From: Sialis fuliginosa
Lineage: Eukaryota > Arthropoda > Insecta > Megaloptera > Sialidae
DNA length: 64,000 nt
Reading direction: 5' to 3'
Assembly (NCBI GenBank): GCA_961205875.1
Contig: OY540810.1
Span: forward strand, 3,038,001-3,102,000
The position numbers and the translations under genes were made by a program. Numbering within the stretch: position 1 is the first letter of the stretch; each line of letters starts with the position of its first letter. Under the pieces are notes generated by a model. It was not told where the DNA came from and searched no databases. It saw only the letters and a program-made list of their open reading frames with translations. Below are positions 32,363-42,563 of the stretch, piece after piece.

Positions 32363-32542
32363 ACCAAATAGAATCTTCTACAGTCCACTTTCAATTCAAT
32401 ATTTACGAAACTTTGAGCAAGAAGATATTTAAAAAAAACCGTCAATACTAAAGATAAAAATAAATAAATACTAAACGTACTTTTCACACGTATTATTATC
32501 AAACACAGCATCCAAGTTTTGCGACCTTGCCAAAATACGTGA
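32363..32542 (-). CDS. Candidate internal exon C, membrane-spanning peptide
   Basis: A 180-bp minus-strand stretch bounded by TTTTCTCATTGATTGAG upstream (acceptor-like) and GTAAGTT downstream (strong donor). It encodes 59 whole codons with one leading and two trailing bases (phase 2 both sides), including a hydrophobic segment (STFSIYLFLSLVLTVFFKYL). Phases agree with candidate exons A (34534-34677) and B (33958-34038). The three could belong to one multi-pass membrane protein, for example an insect chemoreceptor, but no family motif is certain. An alternative reading is a type II membrane enzyme whose ATG is at TGGATGCTG. Open frames of this length are common by chance here. Confidence 0.22.
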
Positions 32543-32872
32543 CTCAATCAATGAGAAAATAAACAAAACCCCATTTAGTCACAGGTACAACACGAGTGAA
32601 AAACACGACCTGTACTGTTATAATAAATTGGCTGTCATTTCTGTTTAAACATTCAAGAGGTAGATGTCAATACAGGTAATCCTCGGCTTGTAAAATCTCT
32701 GTAAATGACACTTTCAAATGTATAGTAGGTAGGGTTGAAATTTTCAATTTTATAATCAATGTATCATTATTTCTACAATATAACGAACCATAGAATCGTG
32801 GAATAATTATTTATTTTATCATATAAACATTACACATTTTAAATTGGTGATAATAGGCATGTGACCAGTAAC

Positions 32873-33244
32873 CAGGACTTCGAACCGGAACTGAACCGAA
32901 AACCGGAAAAACCGTTATTTTTTACCGGAACGAAAACCGGAACAAAACCGAAATAAAAATATCGGTTTTTACGGTTTAGTACATGTTAAAATACGCGCGT
33001 TAACATGATCTTCTTTCCCACTTCAATTGTCGTGCGGACTATCATACAAGTACCATTAAATGTTCTAAATTATGGTAGAAAATATTTTTTAATACAAATA
33101 ACTTTTTTTTAAATTAATTACTCGGAGCTGAACCGAAAAAACCGTTATTTTTTTCGGAACGAAAACCGGAACCGAACCGAAATAATTTTTTTACTCGAAC
33201 CGGAACGAAAACCGAAACGAAAAAAATAACGGTTCGAAGCCCTG
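32873..33244 (-). mobile_element. hAT-type CAGGGCTTCGAACCG MITE, complete, nested
   Basis: TIRs CAGGACTTCGAACCGG and GTTCGAAGCCCTG are flanked by an 8-bp TSD, CCAGTAAC (32865-32872) versus TCAGTAAC (33245-33252). It is inserted in repeat family S; other S copies read CCAGTAAC once at 60531-60538 and complemented near 44920. GAACCGGAAC and GAACCGAAAC motifs crowd both ends. Confidence 0.92.
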
Positions 33245-33691
33245 TCAGTAACAAAGTATCACTGAAATTATGATTTTAAATAATGAAATAGGTTAAAAAG
33301 ATTCTAAAAAAGGTATTTATTTTTATTTTAAAAGCGAGATTAATATGATTTTTGTTAAAATAAAAACACAAAATACAGCAATCCGCTATGTTAGATATAT
33401 AAAACACTAGTCAGAGTGGATGACGTCACGGCTAAGTAAACATCATTTTTGTTTCATTAATATCTGCACTGTTTATAAATTATTTTGTGATTTTAAATTA
33501 TCAATTTGCTCAGTTTTGTGTTACCAAAACTAAAACCGAGAAACGTTTTGGCGTCAAATTCAAAATTCGTTTTAAGAGTCAATTTTTGTGATTAAATCTT
33601 TACTTTCTACAGAAATAAGTATTTTTTTGGAAATAGGAGACACGTAAGATCATCATAAAATAGTTTTTAAAAATTAGACATCATATTTTAC
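33245..33691 (+). repeat. Repeat family S, copy 1 (internal deletion)
   Basis: Matches 60526-61034 from CAGTAACAAAGTATCACTGA to AATTAGACATCAT but lacks about 110 bp between GAGAAACG and TTTTGGCGTCAAATTC. Contains TGACGTCA at about 33420. Other copies: 44498-44930 (minus), 54743-55115 (minus), 35273-35433 (partial). Confidence 0.8.
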
Positions 33692-33957
33692 ATAATTTAT
33701 AAAAATTACAACGAAAAATTTGTATTGACAAGGTTTCTCAAGTACAACAAAAGAAGACATTATCCACTCTAAAAAATTATTTTTGATAATTACGTTTCAG
33801 TGGGGGGTTTCTACATTACCACTTATTATCGAAATAAGTTCAAAACCTACATACAATTTTAAGTTATACATACTTTAATTTATATTTTGTAATTAATGTA
33901 TCGAAATAATTATCCGAACATATATTGATTAAAAGAATCATTAAAGTTATTACTCAC

Positions 33958-34038
33958 TTTATTTTAAAAGAACAATGTACAATATCAAAAACTAAATTAA
34001 TATTATTGAGTATCTCTTTCGCAATTTTAAATATCATT
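33958..34038 (-). CDS. Candidate internal exon B
   Basis: An 81-bp minus-strand stretch preceded by a pyrimidine-rich TTTTTTTAACCTACTTCACT and AACTAG, and followed by GTGAGT. It holds 26 codons (MIFKIAKEILNNINLVF...) with one leading and two trailing bases, phase 2 on both sides, matching exons A and C. No domain is recognisable alone. Supported only by splice-site quality and phase. Confidence 0.22.
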
Positions 34039-34533
34039 CTAGTTATAGTGAAGTAGGTTAAAAAAATATACTCATTTATGTTTGGTTTTGGCTATTAATT
34101 AAATATTCTCTTAAAAACCTATTAATGTTGTGTATAATCAAAATTATTAATCTTGATTAAAGTGTGTTAAAATACATTAAGAGTAAATGACAGAAATAAA
34201 GTGCCTAAATTTGGATTATCTAAAATGTATTGTTAACTTAATTTCAATTATTTTGAGAATTATTGTAGTGTTACTTTTTTTATAGCTCTTCTTATTTTTA
34301 GATAAAGTTGTTCAAAAATCTTTGATTTACAACAGTAAAGTTCATGTTTTGTTATTTTTCTTTTGACAAATATATTTAATAAAAATATTTTCAAAGTAAA
34401 GATGGTATTCGTTTATTGAAAGGTCCAGGTATTTTGTAATATTGTCATAAAAGATTTGTTATGAATTTTTAATATTCATACGACAGATTCTATAAAACTC
34501 AGCATAAAAGGTATTTTTTATTACAAAGTTCAC

Positions 34534-34677
34534 CGATACTTATTCAACATTGATTTCAATATCTCTAGGAAATATGTTTTCTTGAAATATCTGCAAATGC
34601 AATAAAGTTGACAAGCCATATAAAGATTGAAGTTTTCCGCGAACAGTTTAATATGAAACCTTGCTTCCGAATATGAT
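34534..34677 (-). CDS. Candidate internal or terminal exon A
   Basis: A 144-bp minus-strand stretch following the acceptor TTTTATTTATTTAG. It encodes 47 codons (SYSEARFHIKLFAENF...LEILKSMLNKY). The downstream donor CG/GTGAAC is weak but keeps phase 2 and would join exon B in frame. If it is not used, the frame ends at a TGA, with AATAAA 8 bp beyond, so this could instead be a last exon. An overlapping 60-codon frame in another phase also exists, which lowers confidence. Confidence 0.22.
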
Positions 34678-35270
34678 CTAAATAAATAAAATTAACCAAT
34701 GTTTCCTTGCATATTGCAGTGTAATATAGATAGGGAAAAATTAACAATTAGTAAAGACAAAAATAATTTCAAATAAAAATTTCGAAAGCTTAGGATTAAA
34801 ATTTATTTTTAGTTATTTAAAACGGTCTTACATGCAGGGACGTATTACCATAAGGGCGTAGGGGGCGATCTCAGAGGGGCGGCGTATAAAAAAATATTTT
34901 GGTACAATAAAATCACGCAATTATTTTATTATTCATTTAAAATTTTTATGATATTCTGTACGTACGAGTTTCGTAAATGTATGTAATAAGTAAGTAACTA
35001 AGTTATTCCCTAAAATATCGAACGCAATGAAAATAGCGTATTTTTTAATCTCGATTTGACTCTTACTTATATAAAATATCGAATGAAAATTTTATTTGTT
35101 TGTTTATGTTTTAATATACATTTTTTTTTCAAATGGTGGTTGTAGGGAATTTTATAACGATCAACTTTTATTTGAAACTTTTTTTTTTTGTATAATACTT
35201 ATTTAGACCGGTATTTATCAAAAATCAGAAAATCTGAAGAATTTTGTAACTGAACCATGGTTTACTCATG
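34678..35270. other. AT-rich; hAT-like start near 34836
   Basis: CAGGGACGTATTACCATAAG with a G-rich block following looks like one end of a hAT-type element, but no partner terminus was found. Confidence 0.4.
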
Positions 35271-35272
35271 AC

Positions 35273-35433
35273 ACCTACGAGCGTTTTGGCGTCAAATTCA
35301 AAATTAATTTTAAATGGGTCAATTTTTGTGATTAAACCTTTATTTTCTGCAGAAATAAGCATTTTTTTGGAAATAAGAGACACGTAAGATCATCATAAAA
35401 TAGTTTTTAAAAATTAGGTATCATGCTTATTAT
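35273..35433 (+). repeat. Repeat family S, 3' fragment
   Basis: Matches the last 160 bp of the copy at 60526-61034 (GAGCGTTTTGGCGTCAAATT to TTAGGTATCATG). Confidence 0.7.
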
Positions 35434-35461
35434 AAACTGAAGTGTACACAAATGTGTACGG

Positions 35462-35480
35462 CGGGCGTTAATGGGTTAAT
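35462..35480 (+). repeat. Right-end fragment of the 4503-type TTAA MITE
   Basis: GGCGGGCGTTAATGGGTTAA equals the right TIR of 4503-4632 followed by TTAA. Confidence 0.55.
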
Positions 35481-35573
35481 ATCTGAACAAAACAGGTGCA
35501 TTTCCAAATCACTCTCCTGATAAATTATATATTTAAGTTAAATTGTTAAATTCCCAGAAATAAGAATAACTAA

Positions 35574-36063
35574 GGGGGCTATTACACTATCAAAGAAATG
35601 TGATAAAATTTCTTTGATCAAAGAAATATGACAGTGTAATAAGTCAACTTTTATAATATTTACCTTAATAATATTTCTATGATCATAGTCAATGACAGTC
35701 TCTTATATTTGATCAAATGTTTTTTGACAGATAAATCAAAATGGCGACTACCAAGTTATCACTGACAGTTACAGTTAATATATTAATATCAACATAATCC
35801 AGTATTATATGATAATCTTCTTATTGATTATAAAAACTGCAATACACAGTTGTAAATTCAAACCTCGATCGCGTCAACTGATGAACATCCACACATTGAT
35901 TATCAAAATGCACCAAAAAAGAAGAAAATACCCCAAATAATACTAAGAAAAATTTATCAAATATTTTATGTAGTGTAATAGAACAAAATCTCGTATTTTA
36001 TCAAAGAAATATGATCAAATCTTTGTCAAAGATGTTTGACATATTTATTTGATAGTGTAGTCG
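35574..36063 (-). mobile_element. Harbinger-like MITE (GGCTATTACACTATCAAA), unoccupied
   Basis: TIRs begin GGGGGCTATTACACTATCAA and end TTTGATAGTGTAGTCG, flanked by TAA (35571-35573 and 36064-36066). It is the inverted relative of 48275-49294 and carries the unoccupied target AATATATTAACTGTAACTG complement, showing where the Mutator-like element landed in the other copy. About 490 bp, matching the other copy minus its insert. Confidence 0.85.
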
Positions 36064-36066
36064 TAA

Positions 36067-36421
36067 AAAGATAATATAAAATCAACTTTTGAGAACTTCT
36101 GCTCACAAACTATTTAACTGAATTGATTTTTTATCACAGTTGTTATATTAAAGCAAGTGTTTTAAAACTAAAGCCAGCACCATTTAATCTGTGTGTATAT
36201 AAAAATCGACAAACAATAAAAAGGAAAACAGGTAATAGCAATCACGGCTGGCCAGCCCGGTCCTAGCCCAATTCTAAGAAACGGATACAACAGGTAGATT
36301 GCGTTGTCGCCGCTTAGAGGCGTCCCGTCTGCCCCTCCTTCCCCCCCGCAACCCGATACACAGACGAGTATTTTATAATATATGTATGTATGTGCATTGT
36401 ACGTATTTGTAGATACATATG
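36067..36421. other. Spacer with GC-rich block 36235-36365
   Basis: The GC-rich block (GGCTGGCCAGCCCGG, CCCCTCCTTCCCCCCC) contrasts with the background. A 97-codon minus-strand frame covers it but has no recognised domain. Confidence 0.35.
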
Positions 36422-36423
36422 TA

Positions 36424-36795
36424 CAGTCACCTGCATTAATGGTCTTGCAGTTTGTATTCATTTTCGTTTATCACAAACTTAGTAGGCTCCTCCCATTTGA
36501 TTATTATAATATTTAAATCATTTCTCCATGTATCAAACAAAGACAGATATTTTGAAATTCATTTGCTAGATAAAGAACTACTCTTCGTGTATAGTACTCA
36601 TATATATTTGTGCAATTAAATTATTATGTAATCTATTGAAAATTGTATACGTAAATTTTGTGGTAATAAATATTTGATATTCCGAATTTTAGTATTTAAA
36701 TATATTAAACTTGATGGAAAAAGATAATTTAAATTTGGAATCTGTTGTAAGCGATTCTAGCCTTTAGGGTGCCAGACGAGTTCTGCAGGCGACTG
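36424..36795. mobile_element. TA-flanked MITE CAGTCACCTGCA, copy 2
   Basis: TIRs CAGTCACCTGCA and TGCAGGCGACTG, TA on both sides (36422-36423 and 36796-36797). 372 bp and very similar to 31529-31915. No coding sequence. Confidence 0.9.
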
Positions 36796-36942
36796 TACAT
36801 ACATATGTATGTTTAATCGTTCAGAAACTGAACAGATTTAAATTTCAATTTTCAAGAATAATAAAATACTTTTTAATTTTAGAAAACAATTAATAATAAA
36901 TTGGAATATAGGTTCTTCGAAAAAATAATATTAATAATAGTA

Positions 36943-37495
36943 AAAAAACATCTGCCAAGTAAATGCACAGTGCCTCCTCGTGCTAAATTCACCAAAACCG
37001 ATAGTGTTCAGATAAATTGCCTGGCATTGGTTAACCATTTAATTTTTATACAAATTTTACTAAAAAATCTCAGTTCGAAATTTTTCTTAAAACGCACCTG
37101 AATATTTTTAATTGTTTGACAATTTCAATCTAAATCTAAATTTATGCAAATGTCAGAATGACATTTAAAACGTCAAAGTGACATTTAAAACGCCAAAATG
37201 ACATTTAAAACGTCAAAATGACATTTAATTTATCCAAGCAATATCAATTTAGAAAAACAAAACACGAATTTTTAAAATAAATTGAGATAAATCTTTGTAA
37301 AAATGAGTTATGCGTGTGACAAGGATTCAGGGGACAGATGGACGGACGGACAGACAGACACGGAACGAAAAGTTTTTGTCTTGACGTGAAATGGAAGGAT
37401 CAATTTAAAATTTTGAAATCGGAGAACATTTTTTTTGTCTCAATCTGAAACGATCACAAAACTTCTCGTATCTTCGATATTGCGAGGAAGCAAAA
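36943..37495 (-). repeat. Repeat family E, inverted copy
   Basis: Complement of 8361-9109, from AAAACATCTGCCAAGTAAAT to GATATTGCGAGGAAGCAAAA, with about four tandem GACATTTAAAACGTCAAAAT units (37149-37228) and some internal loss. Confidence 0.75.
37149..37228. repeat. GACATTTAAAACGTCAAAAT tandem repeat, about 4 units
   Basis: Four near-identical 20-bp units inside family E, the longest array of the three copies in this window. Confidence 0.8.
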
Positions 37496-37900
37496 ACTAT
37501 TTACATTCATAATTTACTACTTTCTTTTACTATTCTTTTTTGTATAGTATTCATTAAACAAATAAAACAAACACGACAATATGATTATTAATAAGCAATT
37601 GTATTCACCATTTTCATTTTAATTTTTAATATACAATTAAACATTTTAGTCAATCCAAATATAAATAGTTTTTTATAGTGTGAATATTAAATACATAAAT
37701 TTTATTATTTATTGTAACAATGTGTGTAAATCAATATTACATTGAATTTATTATTTATAAACAAAATAATAATAAAAACGTGATTTTATCTTCAATAAAG
37801 TGAATAATATATTGTATAGAAAGTTGTTAAAATTAAAATAGGTAAATATGTCGTCTACATTTCAAAACTGTTTAAAAATCCTTTTCGATCTGCGCTAGCT
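37496..37900. other. AT-rich; possible poly(A) signal region
   Basis: Downstream (minus strand) of the candidate last exon at 37904-38072; AATAAA on that strand at 37752-37747. Nothing else. Confidence 0.3.
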
Positions 37901-37903
37901 TCA

Positions 37904-38072
37904 TTAACTTTTTACAGCAAATACAAGGCTATATATTTCATGCACCGATGGACCATTTTTGTTCCAAATTCCCACGGTTAGGTGTGCGGCAAAAACGGAG
38001 GCAAAAGTAGCTCCATAAGATACAAGACCGGTTACAGCCAATTCAGAAGTAGTCAAACATTTCACATATCGT
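37904..38072 (-). CDS. Candidate last exon of an unknown membrane protein
   Basis: A minus-strand stretch of 169 bp with GC clearly above its flanks. It follows GATAACAG (with a branch-point-like CTAAT about 16 bases upstream) and runs 55 codons to TAA at 37904-37906. One leading base implies a phase 2 intron. The translation (RYVKCLTTSELAVTGLVSYG...NGPSVHEIYSLVFAVKS) looks protein-like, with a long apolar stretch, but I cannot name a family. AATAAA lies about 150 bp downstream. No partner exon was identified. Confidence 0.3.
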
Positions 38073-38074
38073 CT

Positions 38075-39962
38075 GTTATCTTTAAAATTAGATTTTTTAA
38101 CATTGTAAATGATAAATAAATAAAAATTAATGCGTATGTGCCTATGAAGAATAATTTTTATTTTTATTTGGATTTAGTAATTTAAAAATCGACGAAATTT
38201 CCTGAGAGGAAACACTATTGATTCTTATGACGTATTTTTATAAACACTTACTCCGATCAGTTTTGTATGTTCTTTCGTTTGGTTTATTCATTCGAAAAAT
38301 ACGTCAAAATAAAAAGTAATTCTTAATATACAGCACAGAATAAAGATACAGGTTAGTTCAATAGTGCGTCCGGCTTTCCTAGCGCACTTCCCGTAGGAGA
38401 TAAAAAAAAAGTTTGGTACATAATATTATTGGTTTGAAAAGATCAACGTCGTAAAATTATTTTTAACAATACAGGATGTCCAATTTTTGCGGTATAACAA
38501 AAACAAAGATTTTTTTAAATGGAATACCCTGTAACGTTTTATGTCTTCCGATGTCATTTTTTAACCTCTACATAAAAGTCTGTTCATTTTTTAATTTAAT
38601 GACAGTGTTGCCAAATTAGAATTTTTTTTCCGAAAAATAACCCATATTCAGGCTCAACTATAAAAAATCGTAGCGACCTCGTTTTTTTTGAAGTGATGAA
38701 TTTTTTTAACAATAATGTTAGTCCAGGTAAAGAGTAACATTTTGATAGTAAACAATTTTAATTTAGTTCTACAGGGTGTTAATAAAAAAATGCCACAACA
38801 CAAATGTTTGAACAACTGATTAATGGTCAACATATTTGTACAAAATTAAAATATCTTACAAGTTCGTTTTTTTAAATAATTATGTATAAAGTTACAACAT
38901 AAAATCTGTCCAGCAAATTTACCTCCTAGTTAACAGCATGTACAATGTCTAATAATAACTAATTAGAAAGTTAAATTGCCGCACAGGCCGCAGTAACGTT
39001 TGACTACTACCGACACATTTGTGTGTGTGTGTGTGAAGAGTTGGCGTTTGTTTTTTTTTCCCGAAGCCGTCTCGTTTGTTTCATCAATTAATTCATCGTG
39101 ATTTAATCTACTCGATGACTCACGGCCAACTCTGACCGCCAATGTAGCATATTATATCTGTATATTTATGTTTGTTATTATGTGAATGTGTGAGCGTATA
39201 CAGGATGAATTTTTTATCTTGAGATTGCTTAGTATCTGGAAAACTAAGGGTTTTTACTGAAAATGTTTCGTACAAAAGTTTTAGGATGTGGAGGGGCAAA
39301 ACCAATGGAGGTAACAATTTTTACCTTAAGCGGAGGTTTCAAGGTCGTTTTGGGGTCAAAAACATTTTTTTTTTCCTTTTTTGTTTACCAATTTGTATGG
39401 TAAACAAAAAATATCCAAAAATTTTAATTTCGACTACGCTCGACCAATACTACAATACTATACAGGTCGCTTTTTTGACATCTCCCCCTTTTTCTTGGTA
39501 AAATTCAACGTAAGCCCAAAATTCAAGCTCAAATTAAAAAAAAAACCCCGGTAAGCAGAAAATTCGAAAAATTTGGATTTCGATTATCTCGACCAATACT
39601 ATCGTACAGTTACTTTTTTGGCTCCGCACTTTTTTATTTTTTTGTGTGGCTGTGTAATTAAAAGAAACCAGTTAAAATTATTTCTAAAACTATGTTATCT
39701 AATAAAATAAAATATTTTTCAAGGCAATTTCCAATTACGTTAGTACTGGATAATATAATACATCATATAATTTGTAAGCATCCTGTTTATATAAATGTAA
39801 ATGTAAGTTTGTGCACTCGCTTCACCCGAAATGTCATGTTGTTGATACTTTTATACACCGAAAACAACACTCGCGTGGAAAATGTAGCTAAAACATATTA
39901 TTTTAACATGCGTAAAAATAAAACGCTACTACAGTGGACAACCTAGTTTTCTTTTAGCTAAA
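38075..39962. other. Unassigned; short repeat fragments
   Basis: 38383-38460 shares CGCACTTCCCGTAGGAGATA with 49990-50070. 38519-38530 (AATGGAATACCCTGT) has its complement near 47250. Several ATG frames of 65-84 codons (39286-39501, 39692-39946) lack domains or splice support. A (GT)n run lies at 39018-39034. Confidence 0.4.
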
Positions 39963-40055
39963 CAGTGGCGTAGATAGGGGGGGGGGGGGATCAAGGGGAT
40001 CAATCCCCCCCCATGAGTCTACTTCATGAGAAAACTCAAAGACATTTTTTTTTTA
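39963..40055 (+). mobile_element. hAT-like CAGTGGCGTAGATAG left end
   Basis: CAGTGGCGTAGATAG, a G-run of about 13, and AATCCCCCCCCATGAGTCTA match the inner start of 5466-5850. The right end was not found here. Confidence 0.55.
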
Positions 40056-40133
40056 ATAAATAATTCCACGAGATTTAAATTCACCCATGTAGATATTATT
40101 TTTTTTCATTTTAAGATGAAATAAAATATCACG

Positions 40134-40259
40134 ATGAATAAGTTTTTGGGATTATTCTCATATCTAAACTACCGATATAATTGGAAATCTGTTGAACGTT
40201 TATTATACTATATATTCTTAATTTTAATAATCATATCCCAAAACAGACAACTTCAAAAG
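40134..40259 (+). CDS. Candidate first coding exon of a small membrane protein
   Basis: The ATG at 40134 (A at -3, in-frame TAA upstream) opens 42 codons (MNKFLGLFSYLNYRYNWKSV...LIIISQNRQLQK) with one apolar segment near residues 23-36, and ends exactly at AAG/GTAAGT, a consensus donor, phase 0. The first matching acceptor downstream, after a hAT insertion, is CATATCTCAG at 41570-41579, which leads into an open phase 0 exon. Joined length would be 64 residues. No family recognised. It could also be part of a longer gene or chance. Confidence 0.3.
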
Positions 40260-40461
40260 GTAAGTATTCAAAATCATTTTAATATAGGATATCAATTTGG
40301 TAAAATCAATGACAATCCTTTCTTTAATCTTTCCTTATCAACAATCAACAAAATGTATTACTGATCAATATTCCTTTCTGATAAATAGCTGTCCTTTGAT
40401 GCCAAGAACCAAATGATATTGCGACCAAATACAATAACTTCTTGAATTCATATATATTTTA

Positions 40462-41528
40462 CAGTGGCGAGGCGTGAAATTATTAAAAGGGAAGCATATT
40501 TTGTCAATCCTCCCCCTCCTATTGACAAAAAAAAACTAGTTATGAAACACCTTATATTCAAACATTTAATTTTTAAAATAAATTCTTATTATATTATATT
40601 ATATAGTAACTAAATGATTCTACGTCTTATTTTCTTGTATTTTAGTCGATATTTGTATGACGTTGTAAGGAAATTTCACTAAAAAATTTTTAATTTTGAA
40701 TTTCGTTAAAAGTATGTTTATTGTATAAAAAATGACGTGAAAAGTTGTTTGTTTCAAACCGCCGGTCTGTATCTCAAACCGTTCTCGAGATATAGCCTGT
40801 CAAAGTTTTAGTTTTTTCAAATTTTTGGAGAAAAAAGGCCATAACTTTTAAATGCGTGGTCGGAATTGATTTTAGTTGACGGATTTGAAATCAGCGTGTC
40901 AAAATATATAGAATGACATGTATAATACTTTAAAATCCGACAAAAAAATTTTGGCCAAAAATCGACATTTTTTTAAGGTATACCCCTTTGAATTTTTTCG
41001 ATTTTTCGCGAAATTTTTTTTTCAAGTTTTAAGGTATTATACATGTCATTCTATAGATTTTAACACGCTGATTCCAAATCCGTCAACTAAAATCAATTCC
41101 GACTACGCGTTTAAAAGTTAGAGCCATTTTTCTTCAAAATTTTGAAAAAACTGAAACTTTGAGACGCTATATCTCGAGAACGGTTTGAGATACAGACCTG
41201 CGGTTTGAAACAAACAACTTTTCACGTCATTTTCTATACAATAAACATACTTTTAACGAAATCAAAAATTCGAAATTTTTTAGTGAAATTTCCTGCAACT
41301 CATCGACTATAATACAAGAAAAAAAGTCGTAGAAGTATTATAGTTTTATAATTGAATGTGTAAATTAATATTAAATGTTATTTTTGACTTTTGGTTAAAA
41401 TGTTTGGGGTGCGCATAAAGATGAATATTTTTAAATTATTTATTAACTGAAACCACAGATTTGTATTAATTTACCCATAAAGAAAGGGAAGCACTGCTTC
41501 CCCTGCTTCCATGGACGCTCCACCACTG
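40462..41528. mobile_element. hAT-type foldback element, complete
   Basis: Ends CAGTGGCGAGGCGTG and GGACGCTCCACCACTG are flanked by a perfect 8-bp TSD ATATTTTA (40454-40461 and 41529-41536). The interior is a giant palindrome: about 40617-40975 and 40980-41336 are near-perfect inverted complements (CGAGATATAGCC / ATATCTCGAG and others). The second copy is at 50409-51468. No transposase. Inserted in the putative intron between 40259 and 41580. Confidence 0.92.
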
Positions 41529-41579
41529 ATATTTTATAACAAACGTAGATTGAAATCACTTTCAATTCACATATCTCAG

Positions 41580-41648
41580 GTTACAATAGAAAATGGACAC
41601 TTCCATTATGACAACTACACCCCTGGAAATGACTATTTGCGTCACTGA
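41580..41648 (+). CDS. Candidate last exon of the 40134 gene
   Basis: After the acceptor TTCACATATCTCAG the frame reads 22 codons (VTIENGHFHYDNYTPGNDYL...) to TGA at 41646-41648, phase 0 like the donor at 40260. GC content is above the flanks. Without the hAT element and its TSD the intron would be about 245 bp, a normal insect size. The peptide is too short to assign. Low confidence. Confidence 0.28.
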   Translation, partial: VTIENGHFHYDNYTPGNDYLRH

Positions 41649-42029
41649 ATACAGCGGACATTTACCGAAATAGAGTTGGCAACATTTGAAACACAAAACG
41701 AACAAACGAACATGTATGGTGTGTGATAGAAGAAGACGCATTGCTCATTTATCAATGAACTGTATCAATCTGTCTTTGTTCTAAATGTGACTATGTGGAC
41801 ACTCACTAAACTACTGCAGTTAGACGTTCTCTCGTACAACTCGTTTTATTTTCTTCAAGTGTCAACGACTAATGATATTATTACTTGGGTTTTGAGTATT
41901 TTCTATTTTTAATTTAAGATTTTTTTCTCTCACTTTTTTTTTGAATTATTGTATGGTTATACAAATAGGTAAATACATATTTATTAGATATTCTTTATGA
42001 TAAACTATAATTTTGTTTTAAAATTTAAA
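41649..42029. other. Unique sequence, moderately GC-rich at first
   Basis: Could be a 3' UTR of the candidate gene ending at 41648, but no clear AATAAA lies close by. No repeat match. Confidence 0.3.
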
Positions 42030-42031
42030 TA

Positions 42032-42561
42032 CAGTAAAAGCTCCTTATTCGCACTTCCTTCATTCGCGTTTTCACTATTCGCGGATTAAAAAAATGCGAC
42101 CCAATTCCTATATTCGCGGCTAAAGATTTCTTTATTCGCGGATCAGGAAACGTGACATTTAATATGAAAAATCTTAGTGAAGGTTTAAGAATGGCAAATG
42201 AGCTTTGTGATTTCTTTATGAAAATTGATCCGTCTATGGAACGAAGTCTTATTTTTAAGAGCCAAATTGCTAATGCCACTGCTGAATATCAGTCTGAATT
42301 GAAGGAGCTTTTAAAAACTGCCAAGCAAGAAAAAATTACAAAATTCTTTAAACCATTGCCTAACCCTGAAAATAATAATTAATCAATATGGTCAAAAACT
42401 TCAATTAAATTGATTTTTTTTATATTGTATTTGTTTATTTATTTTGTCACCTAGGAACGTATCCCCTATAATCCCATATAAATTACCATTCCGTATTCAC
42501 GATTTCTGTATTCGCGGCATATTTATGGAACATATACCCCGCGAATAAAGAGCTTTTACTG
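42032..42561 (+). mobile_element. Tigger-like (pogo) mini-element, copy 3
   Basis: A 530-bp element with TIRs CAGTAAAAGCTCCTTATTCG and complement, TA flanks at 42030-42031 and 42562-42563. It differs from copy 2 by a short indel near 42144 and an extra ATAATCCCATATAAATTACC insert near 42468. Confidence 0.92.
42152..42382 (+). pseudogene. Tigger/pogo transposase C-terminus with PIP-box (copy 3)
   Basis: Same 76-codon frame as 20073-20303, with the first ATG at the 5th codon (42164) and MANELCDFF at 42191. QEKITKFF is conserved. Differences from copy 2 are few (L/M near residue 5, R/S in IFKSQIAN, two in the tail: PNPEN). Unlike copy 2 there is no stop immediately upstream, because of the indel. 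The DNA-binding and catalytic domains are missing. Confidence 0.6.
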
Positions 42562-42563
42562 TA

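Noticed and set aside
39018-39034. GT microsatellite as possible regulatory Z-DNA
   Set aside because: Short, common simple repeat with no associated gene.
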